From contig NZ_JAFCLP010000027.1 in assembly GCF_018129405.1 (NCBI RefSeq), positions 1-64,000 on the forward strand: DNA of 64,000 nt, in the 5' to 3' direction. This DNA is from Bradyrhizobium iriomotense. Its GTDB lineage: Bacteria > Pseudomonadota > Alphaproteobacteria > Rhizobiales > Xanthobacteraceae. The notes beneath the pieces are model-generated. The model was not told the DNA's origin and ran no database searches. It saw only the letters and a program-made list of their open reading frames with translations. Of this stretch, positions 20,732 through 33,211 are shown in pieces; the stretch's first letter is position 1, and each line of letters starts with the position of its first letter. The position numbers and the translations under genes are program-made.

Positions 20732-21322
20732 TCAATGCAAATGCACCAGATGCGGCCACCACAGGCCGAGGGCGGTCATGATCAGGCCGGCGAGCGTCAA
20801 GATGCCGCCGACATAGGCCAGCGCGATCATGCCGGTGATGATGGTGGCGGACGCCAGCACGATGCCGATCTGGAAGGCGGCCGACGCCAGCTCGAAGTGA
20901 TGGTACTTCGCGGTCGCCTCGTCGCGCTCGTGCTCGGCATGCTTGGCCTTCTCGGCAAGCTGCTCGGTGCCTTCGCCGGTCTCGGGCTCGGAGCGGTAGC
21001 GCGCCGCGGTCTTGGTCCAGTCGTCGACCTGCTTCTGCACGGCCGCCTTCAGGGCGTCGTCGGTCGTACCGGCCAGCGTGAGCTTGCCCTGTTCGGAGGC
21101 GGTCAGCACCACGGTGCGACGGATGCTCTTGGCCTGGAAGAACGCCCAGAGATTGGCGGCCTCGACGTTCTTGCTGATCGATTCGGTCTGGGCGCCCTTG
21201 CCGAGCGTCTCCGAGATCGCAAGGAACAGCGCCAGCACGGCGATCAGGAGGGCGATCTTCTTGTTCGAGCCGGACGCGTGCTCGGCGTGCTCGGCGTGCT
21301 CCATGCTTTCGTGTGCGCTCAT
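20732..21322 (-). CDS. DUF4337 family protein
   Basis: 196-residue DUF4337-like protein of unknown function. The start region MSAHESMEHAEHAEHASG is rich in His and Glu and repeats the unit HAE; two membrane helices follow (IALLIAVLALFLAIS near residue 25; a C-terminal pair IGIVLASATIITGMIALAYVG and GILTLAGLIMTALGLWW), with a charged, probably periplasmic or coiled middle (LAEKAKHAEHERDEATAKYHH). The ATG has an excellent GGAGGTCAT site. It ends in the His-containing WWPHLVHLH. It points toward the palindromes, away from xerC, and may form its own unit. Confidence 0.75.
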   Translation of the reverse strand: MSAHESMEHAEHAEHASGSNKKIALLIAVLALFLAISETLGKGAQTESISKNVEAANLWAFFQAKSIRRTVVLTASEQGKLTLAGTTDDALKAAVQKQVDDWTKTAARYRSEPETGEGTEQLAEKAKHAEHERDEATAKYHHFELASAAFQIGIVLASATIITGMIALAYVGGILTLAGLIMTALGLWWPHLVHLH

Positions 21323-21409
21323 ATGACCTCCTGTCTGGTTCCCCACGATTGACCGAACCGCGAGCGCCGCGCAAGAGGCACGCGCGTGATGACAGCTTGA
21401 TGTCAGGAT

Positions 21410-22375
21410 TCAGCGCCGCGGATGCGCGCTGGCATAGACTTCCAGCAGGCGCTCGGAATCGATGCCGGTGTAGATCTGCGTGGTCGAGAGCGAGGAATGG
21501 CCGAGCAGTTCCTGGATCGCGCGCAAATCGCCGCCGCGCGACAGCAGATGTGTGGCGAAGGAGTGGCGGAGCGCGTGCGGCGTGGCGCTGTCGGGCAGGC
21601 CGAGCGCGCCGCGCAGCCGCTCCATCGCGAGCTGGATGATGCGCGGGCTCAAGGGGCCGCCGCGCGCGCCGACGAAGATCGGCCCGTCCGCCGGCAGCGG
21701 ATACGGGCACATCGCTACATATTCCTGCACCAGCTCCAGCACGTTCTGCAGCACCGGCACCATGCGCGTCTTGTTGCCTTTGCCGGTTACGACCAGCACG
21801 TCGCCTTCGCCGGGCTTCGGCACCTCGCGGTGTTTCAGACCGAGCGCTTCGGAGATGCGCAGGCCCGAGCCATAGAGCAGCGCCATCACCGCGGCATCGC
21901 GCACCAGGATCCAGGTCTCGCGCTCCTCCCCGGCGCGTTCGTCGGCATCCGCAAGACGCTTTGCGGATGCCATCGGCAACGGCTTCGGCAGGCTCTTTGC
22001 AACTTTTGGCGCGCGTATCGCGGAGAGCGCGCCGACCTTGCCCTTGCCTTCGCGCTCGAGGAAGCGGCCGAACGAGCGCAGGCCCGCCAGCGCGCGCATC
22101 AGGCTGCGTCCGGCAATGTCGTCGGCACGGCGCATCGCCATGAAGGCGCGCACGTCGGTGGCCTCCAGCGACGCAAACCGTGCCAGCGTCACCCGCTCGC
22201 CCCAATGGGCACAGAGGAAATCCAGGCACTGCCGCAAGTCGCGGCCATAGGCCTCCAGCGTCTTCGGCGACAGCCGCCGCTCGGCGCCGAGATGCGACAG
22301 CCAGCGCGCCATCTCCTGCGCGATCGAGGGATCGGCGCTGGCGAGCTCGATCAAGGGGGCGGCCGCTTTGCTCAT
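21410..22375 (-). CDS. xerC: Tyrosine recombinase XerC
   Basis: 321-residue site-specific recombinase of the XerC/XerD family. The N-terminal SAM-like domain (WLSHLGAERRLSPKTLEAYGRDLRQ) binds DNA; the catalytic domain supplies Arg in GSGLRISEALGL, His-x-x-Arg in HALRHSFATHLL, His in LLGHSSLSTTQIY, and the nucleophilic Tyr in IYTGID. With XerD it resolves chromosome dimers at dif. No dif site was recognised in the window. The gene is divergent from priA with a 120-bp shared upstream region, a common alphaproteobacterial arrangement. Confidence 0.93.
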   Translation of the reverse strand: MSKAAAPLIELASADPSIAQEMARWLSHLGAERRLSPKTLEAYGRDLRQCLDFLCAHWGERVTLARFASLEATDVRAFMAMRRADDIAGRSLMRALAGLRSFGRFLEREGKGKVGALSAIRAPKVAKSLPKPLPMASAKRLADADERAGEERETWILVRDAAVMALLYGSGLRISEALGLKHREVPKPGEGDVLVVTGKGNKTRMVPVLQNVLELVQEYVAMCPYPLPADGPIFVGARGGPLSPRIIQLAMERLRGALGLPDSATPHALRHSFATHLLSRGGDLRAIQELLGHSSLSTTQIYTGIDSERLLEVYASAHPRR

Positions 22376-22495
22376 GCGCTCTGGACGTGGTGATTCCGCA
22401 CAGTATATCGCATCACACTCGTTTATCGTTCGCTAAGGCCGGCACGTAGCGCTAGCCTTCAGGCCCCGGGTTCCGATTCTCCCTCCAGACTGTTG

Positions 22496-24706
22496 ATGGA
22501 TCACACCTCGCGCAGCAACACCGCCCCCGCCAACGCGACCCGCATGGTCGACGTGCTGGTGCCGGTCGCGCTCGACCAGACCTATTCGTACAAGGTGCCG
22601 CGCGGCATGGAGCTGAAGGCCGGCGATCTCGTCGGTGTGCCGCTCGGTGCGCGCGAGGTGCTGGCCGTGGTCTGGGGGGAGAACGCCAATCCCGACCCGC
22701 GCCTGCACAACCGCCTCAAGGAGGTCAACGAGAAGCTCGACATTGCGCCGCTGAAGCCCGAGCTGCGCCAGGTCGTCGACTGGGTCGCCAATTACACGCT
22801 GAGCCCGCGCGGCATGGTGCTGCGCATGTGCCTGCGGATGGGCGAGAATCTCGGCCCCGAGCGGGTACGTCCCGGCGTGCGCCTGACCGGCGATCCGCCG
22901 CGGCGGCTGACGCCGGCGCGGCAGCGGGTGATCGAGGTGCTGTCGGACCGGCTGCTGCACGGCAAGTCCGAGGCCGCCAAGGAAGCGGGTGTTTCGGCCG
23001 GCGTGATCGACGGCCTTGTCGACGAGGGCACGCTCACGGTCGAGCCGATGCCGCCGCCTGCGCCGCCGCCGGCGCCCGACCCTGAATTCGGCCGGCCGGA
23101 TTTCTCGCCGCTGCAGCGGGCCGGCGTCGATGCGATGCGCGCGCTTGCGGCGAATGGCACCTTCCACGTCGCGCTGCTCGACGGCGTCACCGGCTCCGGC
23201 AAGACCGAGGTCTATTTCGAGGCCGTTGCGGAAACGATCCGCCGCGGCAAGCAGTCGCTGATCCTGATGCCGGAAATCGCGCTCACCGGCCAGTTCCTCG
23301 ACCGATTCGCGCAGCGCTTTGGCGTGCGGCCGATCGAATGGCATTCCGGGCTGACGCCGCGCACCCGTGCGCGCAATTGGGCCGCGATCTCCGAAGGCAG
23401 CGCGCCGGTCGTCGTCGGCGCGCGCTCGGCGCTGTTCCTCCCTTACGCCAATCTCGGCCTCATCGTCGTCGATGAGGAGCACGACCAGGCCTACAAGCAG
23501 GACGATGGCGTGCATTATCACGCCCGCGACATGGCGGTGGTGCGCGCGCATATCGCAAAAATCCCGGTGGTGCTGGCCTCCGCGACGCCGTCGGTGGAAT
23601 CCGAGGTCAATGCGCGCAAGAACCGCTATCAGCGCATCGCGCTGCCCTCGCGCTTCGGCGGCCAGCACATGCCGCATATCGAGGCGATCGACCTGCGCCG
23701 CGAGCCGCCCGCGCGCGGCCGCTTCATCTCGCCGCGGCTTGCGGGCGAGCTCAGAACCGCGATCGAAAAGCGCGAGCAGGCGCTGCTGTTCCTCAATCGC
23801 CGCGGCTATGCGCCGCTGACGCTGTGCCGTGCCTGCGGTCACCGCTTCGCCTGCACCATCTGCGATGCCTGGCTGGTCGATCACCGCTTCCGCCAGCGCC
23901 TCGTCTGTCACCATTGCGGCTTCTCGATGCCGCGTCCGCACATCTGTCCGAACTGTTCGGCCGAGGAATCGCTGGTCGCCGTCGGTCCCGGCGTGGAGCG
24001 CCTGCAGGAGGAAGCGGCCGCGCTGTTTCCGGACGCGCGTACCATGGTGCTGTCGAGCGATCTCATCACCTCGATCGAGACGATGCGCAGCGAGCTTGCC
24101 GAGATCGCGGAGGGCCGGGTCGACATCATCATCGGCACGCAGCTCGTCGCCAAAGGCCACAATTTTCCGCGGCTCAATCTGGTCGGCGTGGTCGATGCGG
24201 ATCTTGGCCTATCCAACGGCGATCCGCGCGCGGCGGAGCGGACCTGGCAATTGCTCAACCAGGTGATCGGCCGCGCCGGCCGCGAGCAGGGCCGCGGCAT
24301 CGGGTATCTGCAGACCCATCAGCCCGATCATCCCGTGATGAGGGCGCTGATCGCCTGCGACCGCGAGGCCTTCTACGACAGCGAGATCGATCTGCGCGAG
24401 AAGACGCTCTATCCGCCATTCGGCCGGCTCGCGAGCCTGATCATCTCCGCAGGCGACCGCCCGAGCGCGGAAGGACTCGGCCGCCGTCTCGTCGCGCTCG
24501 CGCCGCGCGACGAGCGCGTGGTGGTGCTGGGGCCGGCCGAGGCGCCGCTCGCGGTCATCAAGGGCCGCTACCGCTTCCGCATCCTGGTGAAATCGGCGCG
24601 CGGTTTCGATCTCTCGGACTATTTGCGCAACTGGCTCGCGGTCTGCCCGAAGCCGACAGGCAATCAAAAGCTCGAAGTGGACGTCGATCCGCAGAGCTTT
24701 TTGTAG
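22496..24706 (+). CDS. priA: Primosomal protein N' (PriA helicase)
   Basis: 736-residue replication-restart helicase. An N-terminal DNA-binding domain (VDVLVPVALDQTYSYKVP) precedes Walker A GVTGSGKTEVYFEA (near residue 237), DEEH box VVDEEHDQAYKQ, and the zinc-binding Cys set CRACGH, CTICD, CHHCG, CPNC between residues 443 and 485. Motif VI appears as NQVIGRAGREQGRG. It binds stalled forks and reloads DnaB. ATG at 22496 is preceded by an in-frame TTG; neither has a strong Shine-Dalgarno. Full length. Confidence 0.95.
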   Translation: MDHTSRSNTAPANATRMVDVLVPVALDQTYSYKVPRGMELKAGDLVGVPLGAREVLAVVWGENANPDPRLHNRLKEVNEKLDIAPLKPELRQVVDWVANYTLSPRGMVLRMCLRMGENLGPERVRPGVRLTGDPPRRLTPARQRVIEVLSDRLLHGKSEAAKEAGVSAGVIDGLVDEGTLTVEPMPPPAPPPAPDPEFGRPDFSPLQRAGVDAMRALAANGTFHVALLDGVTGSGKTEVYFEAVAETIRRGKQSLILMPEIALTGQFLDRFAQRFGVRPIEWHSGLTPRTRARNWAAISEGSAPVVVGARSALFLPYANLGLIVVDEEHDQAYKQDDGVHYHARDMAVVRAHIAKIPVVLASATPSVESEVNARKNRYQRIALPSRFGGQHMPHIEAIDLRREPPARGRFISPRLAGELRTAIEKREQALLFLNRRGYAPLTLCRACGHRFACTICDAWLVDHRFRQRLVCHHCGFSMPRPHICPNCSAEESLVAVGPGVERLQEEAAALFPDARTMVLSSDLITSIETMRSELAEIAEGRVDIIIGTQLVAKGHNFPRLNLVGVVDADLGLSNGDPRAAERTWQLLNQVIGRAGREQGRGIGYLQTHQPDHPVMRALIACDREAFYDSEIDLREKTLYPPFGRLASLIISAGDRPSAEGLGRRLVALAPRDERVVVLGPAEAPLAVIKGRYRFRILVKSARGFDLSDYLRNWLAVCPKPTGNQKLEVDVDPQSFL

Positions 24707-24722
24707 GCCACCGCTCTCTCCA

Positions 24723-24839
24723 CGTCATTGCGAGGAGCTCGCGACAAAATTGCGAAGCAATTTTGCGCTGATGCGACGAAGCAATCCAGAGTCTTTCCGC
24801 GGAAAGATTCTGGATTGCTTCGCTGCGCTCGCAATGACG
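24723..24839. repeat. Intergenic palindrome, GTCATTGCGAG type with nested hairpin
   Basis: Outer arms CGTCATTGCGAG and CTCGCAATGACG; inner ACAAAATTGCGAAGCAATTTTG forms a separate perfect hairpin and CCAGAGTCTTTCCGC / GCGGAAAGATTCTGG another. Sister of elements at 1742 and 48019. Confidence 0.9.
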
Positions 24840-24847
24840 AAGCGCCT

Positions 24848-24932
24848 GTAGCCCGGATGGAGCGAAGCGCAATCCGGGACAAGCCGATCCGCAACGCGCG
24901 GCCCCGGATTTCGCTGCGCTCCATCCGGGCTA
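24848..24932. repeat. Intergenic palindrome, GTAGCCCGG type
   Basis: Arms GTAGCCCGGATGGAGCGAAG and complement. It directly follows the previous element, repeating the pair seen at 1742-1927. Confidence 0.9.
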
Positions 24933-24961
24933 CGGCTGTGCGCCCTCGCAATGACGGGACG

Positions 24962-24998
24962 TAAAAAAGCCCGCGGTCCCCCAAGACCGCGGGCTTGT
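24962..24998 (-). terminator. Intrinsic terminator of the RlpA gene
   Basis: 11-bp stem AGCCCGCGGTC / GACCGCGGGCT (24968-24978 with 24985-24995), loop of six, then a run of six T on the minus strand. It lies about 55 bp beyond the minus-strand rlpA stop. Confidence 0.85.
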
Positions 24999-25052
24999 TT
25001 CATACGCGCATCAAACTGATGAAAACTGCGCGTGAGGCGCCTGGAGCGCGCC

Positions 25053-25550
25053 TTAGGAGACGACTTCCGCGGTGACGCGGCCGACGCCGGCGCCGGTGAG
25101 GCCGATGGCGCGGGCTGCACCCGTGGAGAGGTCGAGGACACGGCCGCGAATGAACGGGCCGCGGTCGTTGATGGTGACGACCACGCTCTGGCCGCGGTGG
25201 GTGACGCGCAGCTTGGTGCCGAAGGGCAGCGAGCGGTGCGCGGCGGTCAGGGCGTTCTGGTTGAAGCGCTGGCCCGACGCGGTGCGGCTGCCGGACTCGT
25301 TGCCGTAATAGGACGCCATGCCGGAGAAGCTGTGGCCCGTGCCCGAGGACGGCGTCATCGCCGCATTGGCGTTGCGCCAATCGGAGGTCGGGTTGCTATC
25401 GGTTTGGGCGTGGTGGCGGTGATGATGCCGGTGATGCCTGGATTTTGCGGAAGCCTCGGTGGCAGTTCCACCGACGATGAGAGTTGCGGCGACGAAAGCG
25501 ATCGCCGTGCGCGGCCGGGTCACAAAGCCCAGCGTCTTCAAAGACAGCAT
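25053..25550 (-). CDS. rlpA: RlpA-like septal ring lytic transglycosylase
   Basis: 165-residue exported protein: signal peptide (AIAFVAATLIVGGTATEASA, cut near residue 35), then a short His-rich stretch RHHRHHHRHH, then a double-psi beta-barrel domain from residue 75 to the end (GMASYYGNESGSRTASG, FGTKLRVTHRGQSVVVTINDRGPF, VLDLSTGAARAIGL). RlpA proteins cleave peptide-free glycan at the septum. It has no SPOR domain and no lipobox, so it is a minimal form. The His-rich linker is unusual and may bind metal. A perfect CtrA-type box lies about 185 bp upstream. Confidence 0.88.
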   Translation of the reverse strand: MLSLKTLGFVTRPRTAIAFVAATLIVGGTATEASAKSRHHRHHHRHHAQTDSNPTSDWRNANAAMTPSSGTGHSFSGMASYYGNESGSRTASGQRFNQNALTAAHRSLPFGTKLRVTHRGQSVVVTINDRGPFIRGRVLDLSTGAARAIGLTGAGVGRVTAEVVS

Positions 25551-26201
25551 TTAGTGGTCCCTAAGCTAGTATTGCCACATATGTGGCTAGTGGAGCCCCC
25601 ATCAGTTTGTGAGCGGATTGGCGTTTCGATTCCTAATGAGGCATGAATTAGGCAGTAGATTCGGTATGTATCGTCATGAAATATCTTGTTACCGCCGCAC
25701 GATATTCAGCCGATGTTCCGTAATCTTCGGCTTTAACGATTCGTTAACCTCATGATTACTTGCTAATACTGTAAAGCGAAGTCATCGCCTCCAGCATTTA
25801 GGATTGGGTAAGTATTCGGCGAGTGGAACGGCCCGAAGCGGGAATCACGCCTCAGCGATCCGTGTTCATGGCGGCTATGCGCTGAGGGCAGGAACCAAAG
25901 TGCGGGATGCCGCTGTCAGGCTCACGGCAATTCCGTGGTGCGGCAGGTCCGCCGCCTTGGCGGCCGGAGAGTCCTCGCGGAGTGCGACGAACTGGCGACA
26001 GAACCCCATGCCTTTAATTTGGCGTCATGTTGCACGTGCGCGCCTGCTATGTTAGCAAAGCCGCGATTTTAACGGACCCGGCACCTCCCGTGTCGGCCGA
26101 AAATCGAAGTCCCGCTTGAATTCCAAGGGCTTGGATCGCTAGGCGCCGCTTCGTGGCGACGGTTTTTCCCTTGCGAGTTTGACAGCAAAAAGAGCGCGTC
26201 T
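25551..26201. other. 650-bp intergenic region with a CtrA box
   Basis: No convincing gene. Contains a perfect dyad CCACATATGTGG at 25574-25585, an AT-rich zone at 25660-25770, and a full CtrA-type site. The right part (25800-26200) is presumably the leader of the ATP synthase operon; I see no clear -10/-35 pair and no classic riboswitch. Confidence 0.6.
25733..25748. promoter_or_regulatory. CtrA binding site, TTAA-N7-TTAAC
   Basis: TTAA (25733-25736), seven bases, TTAAC (25744-25748) is a perfect match to the alphaproteobacterial CtrA consensus. Downstream on the plus strand, a TAATACT-like -10 begins 15 bp after the box, which is the usual CtrA-activated promoter geometry. Read leftwards the same box could serve rlpA. 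Confidence 0.6.
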
Positions 26202-28291
<2,090 letters not shown>

Positions 28292-28299
28292 CAGCAAGC

Positions 28300-28377
28300 A
28301 TGGCCGGATCCTTCCGGCCATGACCGCTTCGCGAGAGGCAAACCAACAGGAAGCATGCCCGGCGCCCGGCCGGGCAT
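28300..28377 (+). other. Two hairpins in the atpA-atpG spacer
   Basis: ATGGCCGGA / TCCGGCCAT (28300-28308 with 28313-28321) and ATGCCCGG / CCGGGCAT (28355-28362 with 28370-28377). Neither is followed by a T tract, so they are not terminators; they may stabilise or partially attenuate the operon RNA and adjust the 3:1 alpha:gamma stoichiometry. Confidence 0.55.
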
Positions 28378-28436
28378 TGCGGTAGGGACAGGCTAGCGGT
28401 CCGACGCTTCAGTCGAACCGCCGGGGTGAACGAAGA

Positions 28437-29312
28437 ATGGCGTCACTTAAAGACATGCGCGTCCGCATCGCCTCCACCAAGGCGACGCAAAAGATCACCA
28501 AGGCCATGCAGATGGTCGCGGCCTCCAAGCTGCGCCGCGCGCAGACCGCGGCGGAAGCTGCGCGTCCCTATGCCGACAAGATGAGCGCGGTGATCTCCAA
28601 CATCGCCAGCGCCGCGGCGGGCTCGCCCGGCGCGCCGGCGCTGCTGGCCGGCACCGGCCGCGATCAGGTTCACCTGCTGCTGGTCTGCACCGGCGAGCGC
28701 GGCCTGTCCGGCGCCTTCAACTCCTCGATCGTGCGTCTCGCGCGCGAGCGCGCCCTTGCGCTGGCTGCGCAGGGCAAGGAAGTGAAATTCTTCTGCGTCG
28801 GCCGCAAGGGCTACGAGCAGCTCCGCCGCCTGTTCGACAAGCAGATCGTCGAGCATCTCGATCTGCGCAGCGTGCGCCAGCTCGGCTTCGTCAACGCCGA
28901 GGATATCGCCAAGAAGGTGCTGGCCCGTTTCGACGCCGGCGAGTTCGACGTCTGCACGCTGTTCTACTCGCAATTCAAGTCGGTGATCGCGCAGGTCCCG
29001 ACCGCCCAGCAGATCATTCCGCTGGTTGTCGAGGAAGGCGCTGCGAACGGCAGCGCGACCTCTTACGAATATGAGCCGGAGGAGGACGAGATCCTCGCGC
29101 GCCTGTTGCCGCGCAATCTCGCGGTGCAGATCTTCCGCGCCCTGCTCGAGAACAACGCTTCGTTCTACGGCGCGCAGATGTCGGCGATGGACAACGCCAC
29201 CCGCAACGCCGGCGAAATGATCCGCAAGCAGACGCTGGTCTACAACCGCACGCGTCAGGCTCAGATCACCAAGGAACTCATCGAAATCATCTCCGGCGCA
29301 GAAGCAGTCTGA
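28437..29312 (+). CDS. atpG: ATP synthase F1 gamma subunit
   Basis: 291-residue central-stalk subunit. Both terminal coiled-coil helices are recognisable: [20 protein letters not shown] with [15 protein letters not shown] at the N-terminus, and [12 protein letters not shown] with [16 protein letters not shown] at the C-terminus. The Rossmann-like middle has [15 protein letters not shown]. Rotates within alpha3-beta3. Preceded by the long structured spacer and followed after 34 bp by atpD. Confidence 0.97.
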   Translation: MASLKDMRVRIASTKATQKITKAMQMVAASKLRRAQTAAEAARPYADKMSAVISNIASAAAGSPGAPALLAGTGRDQVHLLLVCTGERGLSGAFNSSIVRLARERALALAAQGKEVKFFCVGRKGYEQLRRLFDKQIVEHLDLRSVRQLGFVNAEDIAKKVLARFDAGEFDVCTLFYSQFKSVIAQVPTAQQIIPLVVEEGAANGSATSYEYEPEEDEILARLLPRNLAVQIFRALLENNASFYGAQMSAMDNATRNAGEMIRKQTLVYNRTRQAQITKELIEIISGAEAV

Positions 29313-29346
29313 CCGGACACGAAATTCGGATCGAAGGAGACAGTAA

Positions 29347-30789
<1,443 letters not shown>

Positions 30790-30796
30790 GCAACTC

Positions 30797-30875
30797 GTCA
30801 TCGCCGGGCTTGACCCGGCGATCCATCAAAAGAGAATTTTGATGGATGGACCCGCGGGTCAAGCCCGCGGGTGAC
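30797..30875. repeat. Palindrome inside the atp operon (atpD-atpC)
   Basis: Arms GTCATCGCCGGGCTTGACCC and complement-like CCCGCGGGTCAAGCCCGCGGGTGAC, inner ATCCATC / GATGGAT. Same family as 20591. It lies inside the ATP synthase operon, just before the epsilon-subunit gene. Confidence 0.9.
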
Positions 30876-30895
30876 AAGCGGAAAACAACGGATAG

Positions 30896-31305
<410 letters not shown>

Positions 31306-31306
<1 letters not shown>

Positions 31307-31331
31307 GCCCCGGCGCAACCGCTCCGGGGCT
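31306..31331 (+). terminator. Probable terminator of the atp operon
   Basis: 8-bp stem AGCCCCGG / CCGGGGCT (31306-31313 with 31324-31331) overlapping the atpC stop. The T tract after it is poor, so it may need help. Confidence 0.5.
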
Positions 31332-31458
31332 CAAGCTTCAAAATTCCAGAACAAGTTCAGCGCTCGTCACCGACCGTGGCGGGCGCTGAAACTTTGTTGC
31401 ACCGCCCCAGAGATAGCGGCATTCTGCGCCCGCGAATTTGTTCCGGGGCGGGTCACAG

Positions 31459-33117
31459 ATGAAACGCAAGATCGCGGCGATTTTCGCAGCCGATATTGCC
31501 GGTTATTCGAGGCTGGTCGCGGAAGACGAAGAGGAGACGCTGCGGCGTCTCGCCTCCTATCGCGAGGTCGTCGACGATTTCATCGCCAAGGCGGGCGGGC
31601 GCATCTTCAACACGGCGGGCGATGCCGTGCTCGCGGAATTTCCGAGCGCGGTCGATGCCGTGCGCTGCGCGATCGACATCCAGGAAAGCTTGCGGACCCG
31701 CAACATGGCGTACCCGCCGAGCCGGCAGATGTCGTTCCGCATCGGCATCACCATCGGCGATGTGGTCGAGCGCGATGGCGATCTGTTAGGGGACGGCGTC
31801 AACATCGCCGCGCGGCTGGAGGGGCTCGCCGAGGTCGGCGGCATCTGCGTCTCCCGCGCGGTGCACGAGCAGGTCGCCAACAAGCTGTCGGTGCACTTCG
31901 CCGATATCGGCGCGCAGGAGGTGAAGAACATCCCGACGCCGGTGCACGCCTACATGGTGGCGATGCGGCGCGAGGACGGCAGCTATACGAAGCCGCAGGT
32001 GAAGAAGGCGGTCTCCAAGGTTGCCGCGGCGCCGGTGTGGATGTGGCCGCTGGTGGTCGCCGTCGTCTCGATCGTCGCCATCATCGTCTCGGGTTTCCTC
32101 TACAACACCAAGCTCAAGCAGACGGCGACCGCCGCATCGACGCCGGCCGCCGTTCCAAGCGCAACGCCGACCGCGATGGCGGCAACGCCGAGTCCGATGC
32201 CGACCCAAATGGCAAAGGCGCCGATGACGCCGCCGAACGCCGGCGCTGCGATGGCGCCGATGCCCGCGCCGTCACCCTCCGCCGCGCCGACAACGGGCAA
32301 GCTTGCCGCCGACAGCGTGCCTTTTATCAACGAGCGCATCCGCAACTATCTGGCTGGCGACTATGCCGCGGCCGGTGACTACAAGGCGTTCGCGCTCAAT
32401 GTCGGCGGCTTCACCGGCTCGGCGTTGAACCAGCCGAACGAGGAGGCCGCGCGCAACTCCGCGGTCGAGCAGTGCCAGAAGCGCGCCGATGCCGCGCAAT
32501 CGCCGCGGCGCTGCGAGCTCTATGCGGTCGGCGACAACGTCGTCTACGCGCACGGCAAGCCGCCGATGCCGCCGGCTCCCTATTTCCGGCATGACGCGAT
32601 GACCGAGCGGGCGTTCGTCTCGAAGGATTTTCCGATCGTGCGCGATCCGCAAAAAGTCCGGCTCGAGAACATGTTCGTGCCCGCGGCGAAATCCCGCTCG
32701 GTCGCGCTCGGCCCGGGCGGACAATATTTCATGGTGCTGGGCGCATCATCCGCTGAGGACGCGGCGCGGCGTTCGCTGGAATCGTGCGGCGCGATCGCCG
32801 GCGTGCCCTGCCTGGTCGTTGCGATCGATGACAATTTCGTCGTGCCGATCCCGACCCTGCTCCGGATCACCGGCCTGTTCTACGCCGCCTCCAACGCCCA
32901 GATCGGGGCGGATGCCCGCGACGAGGTCGTGCGCAAGCTCGCGGATGCCATGGGCTGGAACGCCGTCGCCGTCGGCACCTCAGGCCGCCCCGGCCTCGGC
33001 CTGAAGGCCGCCGACGAGCAGACCGCCGTCAACTCCGCCCTCGCCGACTGCGCCAGGCGCGACCGCGACTGTCACGTCATCGCCATCGGCCCGTTCACGG
33101 TGGGACCGATTAATTAG
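31459..33117 (+). CDS. Class III nucleotide cyclase with membrane anchor and exported C-terminal domain
   Basis: 552-residue two-part protein. Residues 1-175 are a class III adenylate/guanylate cyclase domain at the very N-terminus: metal-binding Asp12 (FAADIAGYSRL) and Asp55 (NTAGDAVLAEF), and NIAARLEGLA for transition-state contacts. One membrane helix (about 192-213, VVAVVSIVAIIVSGFLYN) follows, then a Pro/Ala/Met-rich linker to about residue 280 and a C-terminal region with two similar DUF4189-like modules (KAFALNVGGFTGSALNQPNEE; GQYFMVLGASSAEDAARRSL), each with a Cys pair. Topology suggests a cytoplasmic cyclase and periplasmic sensor. The ATG was chosen because a GGGGCGGG run lies upstream and the cyclase fold starts at once. 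Confidence 0.85.
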   Translation: MKRKIAAIFAADIAGYSRLVAEDEEETLRRLASYREVVDDFIAKAGGRIFNTAGDAVLAEFPSAVDAVRCAIDIQESLRTRNMAYPPSRQMSFRIGITIGDVVERDGDLLGDGVNIAARLEGLAEVGGICVSRAVHEQVANKLSVHFADIGAQEVKNIPTPVHAYMVAMRREDGSYTKPQVKKAVSKVAAAPVWMWPLVVAVVSIVAIIVSGFLYNTKLKQTATAASTPAAVPSATPTAMAATPSPMPTQMAKAPMTPPNAGAAMAPMPAPSPSAAPTTGKLAADSVPFINERIRNYLAGDYAAAGDYKAFALNVGGFTGSALNQPNEEAARNSAVEQCQKRADAAQSPRRCELYAVGDNVVYAHGKPPMPPAPYFRHDAMTERAFVSKDFPIVRDPQKVRLENMFVPAAKSRSVALGPGGQYFMVLGASSAEDAARRSLESCGAIAGVPCLVVAIDDNFVVPIPTLLRITGLFYAASNAQIGADARDEVVRKLADAMGWNAVAVGTSGRPGLGLKAADEQTAVNSALADCARRDRDCHVIAIGPFTVGPIN

Positions 33118-33211
33118 GGCGTGCCGTGCTTGGGTCGGGTCCGACTTCCCGGCGAAAATTCTCTCATGATTTCAATCCCGTTCTACTGTGCATGGGGTTG
33201 TTTTCGCAGTT

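Noticed and set aside
21410-22500. dif site near xerC
   Set aside because: No 28-bp sequence with XerC/XerD-like half sites was found there; dif is usually near the terminus, not beside xerC.
25804-26055. Possible 83-residue gene in the rlpA-atp gap
   Set aside because: Starts at TTG with no good ribosome binding site, has no recognisable domain, and its composition is like random GC-rich translation.
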